A stretch of 33,685 nt of DNA from Pedobacter schmidteae (lineage in GTDB: Bacteria; Bacteroidota; Bacteroidia; Sphingobacteriales; Sphingobacteriaceae): positions 1-33,685 of the forward strand of contig CAMDKO010000021.1 in NCBI GenBank assembly GCA_945901155.1, in the 5' to 3' direction. A program made the translations under genes and the position numbers. Each line of letters starts with the position of its first letter. The first letter of the stretch is position 1. This document shows, piece after piece, positions 1 through 8,200 of this stretch. A model generated the notes under the pieces. The model ran no database searches and had not been told where the DNA came from. It saw only the letters and a program-made list of their open reading frames with translations.

Positions 1-10
1 ATAAGGTTTG

Positions 11-124
11 CTGTAGGAGAAGGAGTCGAACCTTCACGAAGCAGTTATTTCCCTGTTACAGTATTTCCCAAATCTTCGCCACCGAGACGAGGAGGTGTGT
101 CTGCCAAATTTCACCACCCTACAG
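11..124 (-). tRNA. Leucine-type tRNA-like gene with expanded variable arm and non-standard anticodon loop
   Basis: On the minus strand the ends pair as CTGTAGG/CCTACAG. The T arm is canonical (GAAGG, loop TTCGACT, CCTTC). The D arm (GTG, loop AAATTTGGCAGA, CAC) is typical of tRNA-Leu. In standard alignment the anticodon stem is CCTCC/GGTGG with one T-T mismatch. Its loop is TCGTCTC, which would put GTC at the anticodon, C instead of T at position 33 and T at 37. The variable region is about 43 nt, well beyond a normal class II arm. It is closed by CGAAG/CTTCG (74-78 with 37-41) and holds an imperfect duplication, CAGTTATTTCCC (42-53) and CAGTATTTCCC (59-69). CCA is not encoded. I infer a derived or decaying tRNA-Leu; amino-acid identity and function are uncertain. 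Confidence 0.6.
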
Positions 125-230
125 TGTGTAAGCAATTAATTATCAAATGCTTAATACAAATGTATACAATAGCTAAATTTTTACAAATATTTTAATAAAC
201 TATTTTAATTATTACATAAACTATAATTAT

Positions 231-240
231 ATTGCGCAAT
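231..240. promoter_or_regulatory. 10-bp palindrome upstream of the Lrp-family gene
   Basis: ATTGCGCAAT is a perfect palindrome 24 bases before the start codon of the Lrp/AsnC gene, in very AT-rich DNA. Lrp/AsnC proteins often autoregulate through short dyads near their own promoter, so this is a candidate operator. The palindrome does not extend outward, so support is weak. The rest of 125-263 shows only AT-rich sequence. Confidence 0.25.
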
Positions 241-263
241 TATTAAAAATTCATTAATGCAAA

Positions 264-734
264 ATGGAAAACCGGAGCCAAAATTTCGAACTTGACAATC
301 TGGACACTCAGATTTTATCTATACTGATGGAAGATGCAACAATTCCTTACACAGAAATTGCAAAGAAACTGATCGTTTCTGGCGGAACTATCCATGTGAG
401 AATGAAAAAGATGCAAGACATGGATATCATCAAGGGTTCACATTTAATAATTGATCCCCAGAGAATTGGATATGATATATGCGCATTTTTAGGGATTTAC
501 CTTGAAAAGGGGTCGCAGTATAAAGATGCTGTAGAAAATCTAAGAAAAATAAAAGAAGTAGTTGAACTTCACTATACAACAGGCTCATACAGTATGTTTG
601 CAAAGATAATTTGCAGAGATACCAATCATTTAAGGCAAGTTTTAAATGAAGATATTCAGGGGGTTAAGGGCATACAGCGAACAGAGACTCTGATATCTCT
701 TGAAGAAAGTATTAAAAGACAGATTACGCTCTGA
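264..734 (+). CDS. Lrp/AsnC family transcriptional regulator
   Basis: This 156-residue protein has the family's usual size and layout. An N-terminal winged helix-turn-helix lies at about residues 10-58 (LDTQILSILMEDATIPYTEI, then IAKKLIVSGGTIHVRMKKM). A C-terminal RAM ligand/oligomerisation domain covers about 70-150. Family members bind DNA as dimers or higher oligomers and sense amino acids or related metabolites. The ligand cannot be read from the sequence. Arginine genes lie at the far end of the window, but nothing here links the two. The gene stands alone, transcribed towards pdhB, and the two share a bidirectional terminator. The start follows an AT-rich leader with no Shine-Dalgarno, as is normal in Bacteroidota. 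Confidence 0.9.
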   Translation: MENRSQNFELDNLDTQILSILMEDATIPYTEIAKKLIVSGGTIHVRMKKMQDMDIIKGSHLIIDPQRIGYDICAFLGIYLEKGSQYKDAVENLRKIKEVVELHYTTGSYSMFAKIICRDTNHLRQVLNEDIQGVKGIQRTETLISLEESIKRQITL

Positions 735-742
735 TCACTCAA

Positions 743-776
743 AAAAAAAGCATCCTGAATTCAGGATGCTTTTTTT
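743..776. terminator. Bidirectional intrinsic terminator between lrp-type gene and pdhB
   Basis: A perfect 22-base palindrome, AGCATCCTGAA at 749-759 followed by its complement at 760-770, is flanked by an A run on the left and a T run on the right. It therefore works as a hairpin plus U-tract in both directions. It sits between the convergent stop codons at 734 and 793. Confidence 0.9.
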
Positions 777-792
777 AAAATAAAATCTTTTT

Positions 793-1779
793 TTATGCTT
801 CCTTATAAAGAACGCTCTTTACTGCTTTAATTACCTTTTCTGCATTTGGAAGTGCCTCGCTAATCAAAGTTGGTGCGTATGGCAATGGTACATCGGCACA
901 TGCAACGCGCAGAACCGGTGCATCAAGGAAATCAAAAGCATCTTTCTGAACCTTAAATGCAACTTCGGTTGCAATTGATCCTAATGGCCAAGCTTCCTCA
1001 ACAAATACCATACGATTTGTTTTTTTAACTGAATTGATCACAGTATCGTAATCGATAGGACGAACCGTACGTAGATCGATTACTTCTGCATTAATTCCTT
1101 CTTTTGTTAGCTCTTCAACAGCAGGCATTACTACTCTTGAAAGCATTTTACCAAATGTTACAATGGTAACATCAGTGCCTTCTTTTACAATATTGGCTTT
1201 ACCAATTGGAATATAATATTCTTCTTCAGGTACCTCTCCTTTATCGCCATACATTACTTCAGACTCCATGAAGATTACTGGATCTGGATCGATAATAGCT
1301 TGTTTTAACAATCCCTTTGCCTCATACGGAGTAGAAGGAACTACCACTTTCAATCCTGGACAATTGGCATACCAGTTCTCAAAATTCTGAGAATGCTGAG
1401 CGCCTAACTGACCGGCATTCCCTGTAGGCCCTCTGAAAACAATTGGGCAAGAAAACTGACCACCACTCATACTAAGCACTTTTGAAGCTGCATTAATTAC
1501 TTGGTCAATTGCTACAAGAGAAAAATTAAATGTCATGAACTCAATGATCGGATTCAATCCGTTCATTGCTGCACCAATACCTATTCCTGTAAAACCTAAT
1601 TCAGCAATTGGAGTATCAATAACTCTTTTAGCGCCAAATTCGTCAAGCATTCCCTGACTCACTTTATATGCTCCATTATACTCAGCAACTTCCTCTCCCA
1701 TCAAAAAAATCTTATCGTTTTTGCGCATTTCTTCATTTAATGCTTCACGAAGTGCTTCTCTGAACTGTATTTCTCTCAT
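793..1779 (-). CDS. pdhB: Pyruvate dehydrogenase E1 component, beta subunit
   Basis: 328 residues from the ATG at 1779 (protein begins MREIQFREALREALNEEM). An upstream in-frame TTG at 1806 would add nine residues with no family support. The protein is the transketolase-like beta chain of the thiamine-diphosphate E1 enzyme. Seen motifs are FLMGEEVAEYNGAYKVSQG near the N terminus, the pyrimidine-binding region around GFTGIGIGAAMNGLNPI, the segment RGPTGNAGQLGAQHSQ and the C-terminal transketolase domain (VIDLRTVRPIDYDTVI). E1 decarboxylates pyruvate and passes acetyl groups to E2 for acetyl-CoA. The alpha subunit and E2 are not adjacent, so pdhB is separate from them here. A branched-chain 2-oxoacid E1 beta is the main alternative; the length and sequence favour pyruvate. 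Its promoter lies partly inside a heptamer array. Confidence 0.9.
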   Translation of the reverse strand: MREIQFREALREALNEEMRKNDKIFLMGEEVAEYNGAYKVSQGMLDEFGAKRVIDTPIAELGFTGIGIGAAMNGLNPIIEFMTFNFSLVAIDQVINAASKVLSMSGGQFSCPIVFRGPTGNAGQLGAQHSQNFENWYANCPGLKVVVPSTPYEAKGLLKQAIIDPDPVIFMESEVMYGDKGEVPEEEYYIPIGKANIVKEGTDVTIVTFGKMLSRVVMPAVEELTKEGINAEVIDLRTVRPIDYDTVINSVKKTNRMVFVEEAWPLGSIATEVAFKVQKDAFDFLDAPVLRVACADVPLPYAPTLISEALPNAEKVIKAVKSVLYKEA

Positions 1780-1803
1780 GTTAAAAATCAATTTTTTGGA
1801 AAG

Positions 1804-1835
1804 CAAATATAAGGCTATGAATTGTGAATTACGAA
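1804..1835 (-). promoter_or_regulatory. Bacteroidota-type promoter of pdhB, -33 box inside a heptamer array
   Basis: On the minus strand TATATTTG (1811-1804) fits the TAnnTTTG -7 consensus exactly. Twenty bases upstream is TTCG (1835-1832), a one-mismatch -33 box. The predicted transcript starts near 1799, giving a leader of about 20 bases. The -33 box falls within the tandem array 1819-1888. Confidence 0.5.
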
Positions 1836-1888
1836 GGATTAATTACGAATTACGAAGGATTAATGACGAATTACGAATTACGGAGTAC
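1819..1888. repeat. Left heptamer array, GAATTAC-type, 10 units
   Basis: Ten consecutive 7-mers in perfect register: GAATTGT, GAATTAC, GAAGGAT, TAATTAC, GAATTAC, GAAGGAT, TAATGAC, GAATTAC, GAATTAC, GGAGTAC. A 21-bp higher-order unit (GAATTAC-GAAGGAT-TAATTAC) occurs twice, at 1826-1846 and 1847-1867. The unit is the reverse complement of the GTAATTC unit at 2330-2378, so the two arrays form inverted arms around the four-helix-bundle gene. Confidence 0.9.
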
Positions 1889-1961
1889 TGATACCGTTAA
1901 ATAGATAAAAAAGTATTTTCAAATACGAATCGCGAAATTTCAGAAATGAATAAATAATGGA

Positions 1962-2333
1962 ATGAAAACTGAAAACTTAATACAAACAAAAACATTTGCA
2001 TTTGCAATTCGAATTGTCAATGCAAGCAAATTTTTGAAAAATGAGAAGCGTGAATTTATTCTTTCAACACAAATGCTTAGAAGTGGAACCTCAATAGGAG
2101 CAAATGTTGAAGAAGGAATAGGAGCCCAATCGAAAGCAGATTTTATTTCAAAATTTTCTATAGCATATAAAGAAGCTCGAGAAACATCCTACTGGCTTCG
2201 TTTGCTATACGCTACAGACTATTTATCAAAAGAAATGAGTGATAGTTTAATAAATGATGCGGAAGAACTTTGCAGAATAATTGGAAAAATTCAAATAACC
2301 TCTAAAAGAACCCTAAAGACGCAACAGCCGTAA
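1962..2333 (+). CDS. Four-helix-bundle protein, 23S rRNA intervening-sequence protein (S23) family
   Basis: 123 residues, the normal size. The family core is clear: LRSGTSIGANVEEGIGAQSK at about 42-61, then the DFISKFSIAYKEARETSYWL stretch typical of the second and third helices. First described in 23S rRNA intervening sequences of Leptospira, these proteins are common as stand-alone genes in Bacteroidota and are related to the Avd accessory protein of diversity-generating retroelements. They form pentameric, basic bundles thought to bind nucleic acid; the cellular role is unknown. The gene is alone, its TAA overlaps the first unit of the right heptamer array, and a dyad GTATTT-TC-AAATAC (1913-1926) lies between the left array and the start. 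No reverse transcriptase or rRNA is nearby. Confidence 0.88.
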   Translation: MKTENLIQTKTFAFAIRIVNASKFLKNEKREFILSTQMLRSGTSIGANVEEGIGAQSKADFISKFSIAYKEARETSYWLRLLYATDYLSKEMSDSLINDAEELCRIIGKIQITSKRTLKTQQP

Positions 2334-2378
2334 TTCGTAATCCGTAATTCGTAATTCGTAATTCGTAATTCGTAATTA
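2330..2378. repeat. Right heptamer array, GTAATTC-type, 7 units
   Basis: Seven 7-mers in register: GTAATTC, GTAATCC, four further GTAATTC, then GTAATTA. The array begins one base before the stop codon of the four-helix-bundle gene, which it supplies. It ends five bases before the stop codon of the convergent addB-type gene, so it fills the whole gap. It is the inverse complement of the left arm at 1819-1888. Confidence 0.92.
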
Positions 2379-2383
2379 ACTAA

Positions 2384-5281
2384 CTACCTCTGACAAATCC
2401 CCTTAAAATTGCAGTATTTACATGCATCTACATTGCTAGTCTGCCGGAAAGGGATAGATGTATCAAATAACTCATTGAGCTTTTCCTTGAGCTTAATTTC
2501 AAACTGATCTTTGAAATCTGCAAGATTTTCATCCCTGAGCACAAAGTTATCTGCTTTTTTTTTCTTTAAAAATACAGTGCCGTCTGAAAAATCTTTTACA
2601 GTATATAAATGCGGCTCTACTTGCTCGACATTTTTTGCCTTTTCATAAACAATTGTATAGAAGATTGTCTGCAAGAGTGCTTTATTCTGATCTTTACCAT
2701 CCTCAGTAAACAAACTTTCAAAATCCTTAAATTTTACCTGATCCTTGCCCGTCTTATAATCAACGATCCTAATCTTCCCATCCTGTGTATCAACTCTATC
2801 AATTATCCCCATTAACCTCACTTGCTCCTCCTTACCATTTACCTCAATAGTAAATAAGGGGGTATAGGCATCTTTTTCTTCCAACTCCTTAATCACAAAA
2901 GGAGCAATTGATGCATCATGTTCCAAAACCTTAAGGGCATATTGTTCAATAACCTTAATAATAATCTGCTGCAACGCGCTTTGATGCTGAAGCTCTGACT
3001 TTGGATCCAGATTTAACATTGTTGCCATCGCATGCTGACACATCGCCGGCAATAATTTTTTACGCTGCCTGATATACGCTGCATTTACTTCCATCCCAAT
3101 AGAGTCACGATAAAAATGCTCCATTACTGCGTGCAGCAAATTCCCTACAGCATGTGGCCCAATCTGATCAGGAAGGTCATTTGGCTCTTTTAGTCCGGCA
3201 ATCTTGCCATAAAAAAACTTCAGTGGGCAACTGATATAATCTGTAAATCCAGATGCGGAAATCCTTTTATCATACTTTTCTAACGCATTTCTATGTAAAT
3301 ATTTTTGAAGCCTTTCAAGTACCAGACCATTTTTTTCAATAATTATTTGCTGTGGGAAGGCATTTTCGACCGGCTGATTCTGCTGAAGGACATGAAGAAA
3401 TTTACAGGATGTTTCAAACTCAAGCTGCTTTATAAACCTGCTCTCTTCACCAGTGCTTTTTTCATCAGTAATTCCATTGTAAACCAGGGTGATTTTTTTT
3501 GCGCAATGAAGCAAACGATAAAAAAAATATGCGAAAATAGAGTTCTGATTTTCAAGTACAGGTAAGCCAAATGCTCTTCTGACATTGTCGGGAATAAAGG
3601 ACGGAGTAATACTAATTTTAGGTAGCACGCCCTCATTCATTCCAAGAACAACAAGTTCGTCAAAATCAAGGCATCGGCTTTCTAAAAGCCCCATAACCTG
3701 CAATCCCACTAATGGCTCTCCGTCAAAAGGCACAGAAAGTCCGGCAAGGGCACGTCTGATCATTTTTAACACAAATCTGGCATCAATGTCAGGCATAGAG
3801 GCGTTTTTAGCAAGATCCTCAAAGCTGTCTGAAAGAACATTCAATGTTTTTACAGCCTCTGCAATCAGCAGGCTTTCTAGCTTACGCAGATCTGCTATCT
3901 GCTCAGAAACGAATAAAAGCAAACTGCCAAGATTTCGTATAACTTGAGCAGGGCTCTCAAATGCACTGAAGGTCAACTCTGAGATCTTCCCAGATCTCCT
4001 CAGTTCGAGCAAACTAAACCTGGCTTTCTTCTCATCGATGATCTCTGAATGAATCCTATTTCGGGTTTGTTCTTCAATTGCTACTAATGGATTAAATATA
4101 TAGGTAAGAACGTGGGAATATGCTATACTGGCCTGGTCGGCAGTGGCAATTTCCTCTTGTATGCCAAGCCAGAGATCACATAGTCCAAAAACCGCAGACT
4201 GCTCAAAGGGATAACCCATGGTTACGTTTAAGCTTTTATCGTCAACAGTCTGAAGAACAGGTAGTAGCAAACTCTCATCGGCAAGTATAATTGCCTTTGA
4301 ATCTGGTCCGTTCTTATCTTCATTACCCTGTAGAATCTGGTTTAAAATTTTCCCTTGGGCCACTTTGCCTAATGCCTGAATAATTGTAAATTCCTTTTCA
4401 GGCACATCAATTCGGTTTTCCTGTACTTTAAACTGATTTTCAAGACCAACTGTTTTGATATTTCTTCTGATAAAGTGTCCTGCCTCCTGAATTTGATCAG
4501 CAAAGTAATGCTCATCGGCATCAAAATAAAAGGAGCATAAACCCTGGGCCTGCCATGACTTAAACAGAATTTCTTCGGCTTTTGAAAGCGCATTAAAACC
4601 TGCAAAAACCACATGTTTATAGTTCTTAAGAAAATCAGGATTACTATCCCGCCCTTCTGCTAGGTTACGATACATTCTGGCACTACTGATTAAATTTTGC
4701 TCGGCTAGCCGTTTATGAAAATTGATGTACAGGCGAGGCATCCTATGCCACATTTCAATGAATTTTTCCTGAATACTGCTTTGCTTAACTTGCGAAAAGG
4801 AAGCCCAAAAGCTTTCCATAAACTCAAGCTGTTCTTTGTCAAAATTGGGGAATTGTTGTTCAAGCTCTGCAATATTGCCAATCAGATTAAAAACCTTAAC
4901 TGGATCGGCCATGTAATAATCAATCTGTGAAAAATCAGAAACAATGATCTCAGCAAGCGGATAAAAAACATCAGCACTAACAGGCTCCTTTCCTTCTTCA
5001 GCCAATAAGGTATTGTATTCAGAAAGCAGCACAAAAAACTGCTTTAGCTGTGAAGCACAAACTAGTGATGAAGACTCAGAAAAGAATTGTTGGATCGTAA
5101 AAAAATGAGGACTCCAAATAGGTTTCCCACTGATCTCAGCCAAATACTTTTTTAGAAATAACTGGGGTCTTTTATTATTGAATACAATTGCTACATGCTG
5201 AAGGTCATTGCCAAAACGATTAAGAAGATCTGTGGCAACCCGGTGCAAGAATTTATCAGATGTGTTATTCTTCATGATCAT
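2384..5281 (-). CDS. addB: AddB-like PD-(D/E)XK nuclease subunit with iron-sulfur cysteines
   Basis: 965 residues from the ATG at 5281, chosen because ATGA overlaps the TGA stop of the upstream helicase gene (4-base overlap, translational coupling). The C-terminal nuclease domain starts near SASGFTDYISCPLKFFYG and contains NLLHAVMEHF (His717) and IVDYKTGK (Asp841, Lys843). Cys685 plus Cys954, Cys957 and Cys963 (CKYCNFKGIC) form the 4Fe-4S staple typical of AddB. The N-terminal helicase-like part has no Walker A motif, so it probably does not hydrolyse ATP and serves in scanning DNA. With AddA it would resect double-strand breaks for RecA recombination. It also fits the broad PD-(D/E)XK family annotation. 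Confidence 0.82.
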   Translation of the reverse strand: MIMKNNTSDKFLHRVATDLLNRFGNDLQHVAIVFNNKRPQLFLKKYLAEISGKPIWSPHFFTIQQFFSESSSLVCASQLKQFFVLLSEYNTLLAEEGKEPVSADVFYPLAEIIVSDFSQIDYYMADPVKVFNLIGNIAELEQQFPNFDKEQLEFMESFWASFSQVKQSSIQEKFIEMWHRMPRLYINFHKRLAEQNLISSARMYRNLAEGRDSNPDFLKNYKHVVFAGFNALSKAEEILFKSWQAQGLCSFYFDADEHYFADQIQEAGHFIRRNIKTVGLENQFKVQENRIDVPEKEFTIIQALGKVAQGKILNQILQGNEDKNGPDSKAIILADESLLLPVLQTVDDKSLNVTMGYPFEQSAVFGLCDLWLGIQEEIATADQASIAYSHVLTYIFNPLVAIEEQTRNRIHSEIIDEKKARFSLLELRRSGKISELTFSAFESPAQVIRNLGSLLLFVSEQIADLRKLESLLIAEAVKTLNVLSDSFEDLAKNASMPDIDARFVLKMIRRALAGLSVPFDGEPLVGLQVMGLLESRCLDFDELVVLGMNEGVLPKISITPSFIPDNVRRAFGLPVLENQNSIFAYFFYRLLHCAKKITLVYNGITDEKSTGEESRFIKQLEFETSCKFLHVLQQNQPVENAFPQQIIIEKNGLVLERLQKYLHRNALEKYDKRISASGFTDYISCPLKFFYGKIAGLKEPNDLPDQIGPHAVGNLLHAVMEHFYRDSIGMEVNAAYIRQRKKLLPAMCQHAMATMLNLDPKSELQHQSALQQIIIKVIEQYALKVLEHDASIAPFVIKELEEKDAYTPLFTIEVNGKEEQVRLMGIIDRVDTQDGKIRIVDYKTGKDQVKFKDFESLFTEDGKDQNKALLQTIFYTIVYEKAKNVEQVEPHLYTVKDFSDGTVFLKKKKADNFVLRDENLADFKDQFEIKLKEKLNELFDTSIPFRQTSNVDACKYCNFKGICQR

Positions 5282-8200
5282 ACCTTTTGAAGTTTGCGAT
5301 CTTGCGCATACCATAGGTAGGCATCCACCTGCTCAAATTCACCCATTTTTATCAAATTGTCACGATACAGACTGATATCTGAAATGTACTTATTGTTTTG
5401 CGCTCCGAATTTAAAATCCAGCAAAACTGCACGATCTTCAAGAATGAATAGTTTATCAGGTCTTTTTACCACACCCGAATCAATGATTATGTCCTTTTCA
5501 CTAATAATTGACCTTGCTTTTTCAAACCATTCTTTTATTTCATGCTGCATCAATACATCTGAAACGGCCTGCCTGATCTCTTCACGTTCAGCCTCCCGAA
5601 TTAAACCCTCCTGCACTTTTTCTGCTATTAGTTTTTCAAGATTGCCTGAACCAGTTAATGTTTCGAGGATTTTATGAAGTACTATTCCTTTTCTTTGCTT
5701 CGCATTGAACCAGTTATCTTCATTCATGCTATTTCGCTTAAAACGCTCTGTGAGTTGCTCATTCACATGATAATCATGAATAATCAATTGGCCATGATCC
5801 TTGGGCGAATCATTTTTCTGAACATGAACAGGCATTTCACCAAAACTGTATTGGTTATCCTCGAAATTCAAGTTAAATTCATCAATTCCATCAGACTTAA
5901 ACAATTCAGAAAGAAAAAACTGGATATCATTTGGAGGAACTTTACTGGTTGGTTTTAAGATTGGTGATTTAGGGCAAATAATACAGAGATAATCCTTAGC
6001 CCTGGTGCTTGCAACATAAAGCGTATTTAACTCATCCATATAGTTGAGCAACATTTCTTCAAAATATTCGCCTGCAAACACAGTAGATGCCAAGCTTTTA
6101 GTATAGTCTACTGGTAAAGAATTGAATTTTTCAAAACCTGCAGCTTCTGCATCAACCCACATTAATTTTTTTATGGCGCCTGTTGACGATTTATTCAACT
6201 TCCAATCCATAAAAGGAACAATAACAGCCCTGAATTCCAATCCTTTAGATTTGTGAACGGTCATTACCTGTACAGCATCCTGATTCTGGGACGATGGTAG
6301 TGCTTTTGCAGAACCTTCTTTATCCCACCAATCCAAAAAGGCAGTAATACCCTGATCTCCTGCTGAAGTGAAAAGAGCCAGCTGATCACGAAAAGCAAGT
6401 AGAAATGGAATATGATTTTCTGTTAGGCCAGTACCAAGCTGATAATTACTGATCAACTTTTCTGCCAGTTCATTAACCGGCAGCTGCCGATAGGAATTAA
6501 AACCGGAACAAAGTTCAGCAGGCAAAATATCCTTCAGATCTGAGACAGACTTAAATGAAAATCCGATCCAGTCTTCGGCACTAATTCCCAGCTGTTCTAA
6601 TCCGGGATTACGAACCTGAAACCAAAGACGGGCGCATTCAGCCTTATATATTCCGGATTCAGGCTCACGCACAGAGAGTAGCTTGAACGTGCTCAGTAAT
6701 AATTGAACTACAGGGTTATTCGCGATCTTTAACGCCTCACCAGAAATTACCTGAAAAGTTTTTCCCGCTGCGGCAGTTAACTTAGTGTAATTGCTATTCT
6801 GAAAGATACAATCCAGGATCTGTACTGCTTCCGAATTTGTTCTTACCAGGATTCCAATATCATTCATATAAAAACCCTGATTCAATAATTCTACGATCCG
6901 CTCAATTGCATAGTTAGCTGCAAGAGGATTAACATCATCATCTTCAGGTTCTTCGCCCTTGAAAAAGAATTTGATCTCTATTTTTCCACCCGGCAATGTA
7001 CTTTCAGTAATCTCCTGACTACTTGCTTCATAGGCCTTAATAATCAGTTCGCTATTTCCTTGATCCCAATATTCCTGCAAATAGCTAAGACCCGAGTCTG
7101 TAAAAATATCGTTGAGCTGGTTTTGTAAGATTGAAGGTAGTTTTTGAAATAAAAAATTGTTAAAACGAATCACATTTTCTGAGCTCCTTCGGTTGAATGA
7201 AAGTTCCTCTTCTGCTACATTGTCAGCCAAAAGATCATGCTTAAGGTCACTATGAAGGATACGCCAATCACCATTCCTCCATCGATATATTGACTGTTTC
7301 ACATCCCCTACTACCAGATGTGATACCTGAATACCGGGCGAGCCTTCAGCAATTGCATTTTTTACCAGTGGCAAAAAATTCATCCATTGAAAAGAGCTGG
7401 TATCCTGAAACTCATCAAAAAGAAAGTGTTTAAATTTATTCCCGGTTTTTTCCCATATAAATGATGGGTTATCCACATCAGAACCGGTAATACCCCTGAG
7501 CAATTGTTGTGCATCAGAAATAAGTAGGGTTTTATTCTCAGAACGGTAATTTTTTAGTAAGTCTGCCATGCCTTGCATCAGGCGCAGATAGGCACTATTT
7601 TTAGCGATAGCCTGATAGGCATAATACATCGCAGAACCAGTATTATATGCCTCGACAAGTGCGTTAAGAAGTGGATTGATTGTTTCAAATAAATGCAAAA
7701 GGGCTGAAGTATCTTTCAGCGTTTTATGCGGCCATTGATCAAAATTATCGAGGTATTTTTCAAATGAGTTAACATATTCAAACTTTTCTGCTACTATTTT
7801 ATCGAGCTTGAACAGCGGATTATTACTTTGCTGATCAAGCATGCCCTTTTCAATTCCTGAAAGTTCAAAAAGTTCATGAATTTTGGCAGCCTGATCAATA
7901 ATATCCTTCTTAAAAACGGTTATCCCTTGATTAACCTCAGCACGTAATGCATTAAACTCTTTGCCTTGGTCTTTACCCATAACGAGCATTGCTTCCTGAA
8001 AAGGATAATACCGTTCTTTGAATATCTCACTGGCCAGATCTTTCAAAGATCTTTGATAATTCCAGTCATTGCCATCATTTATTCGTTCAATAGCCAGATT
8101 TGTAACCCACTCTAACAATTCTGGATCCTTTTCAAGACGTAGATTCAATGCAGAAACAAGCTCTTCCTTTACCTTATCCTGATTCAGCTCCAGTTTATAC

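Noticed and set aside
11-124. Selenocysteine tRNA or tmRNA
   Set aside because: The long variable region and the possible 8-bp acceptor stem suggested tRNA-Sec, but there is no TCA anticodon and the D arm is of leucine type; a tmRNA would lack an anticodon arm and have a long open insert.
1962-2333. Diversity-generating retroelement, since Avd is related to this family
   Set aside because: No reverse transcriptase, template/variable repeat pair or target gene is present nearby.
3585-3947. 120-residue plus-strand frame
   Set aside because: Antisense to the AddB-like gene with serine/threonine-rich shadow composition; no motif.
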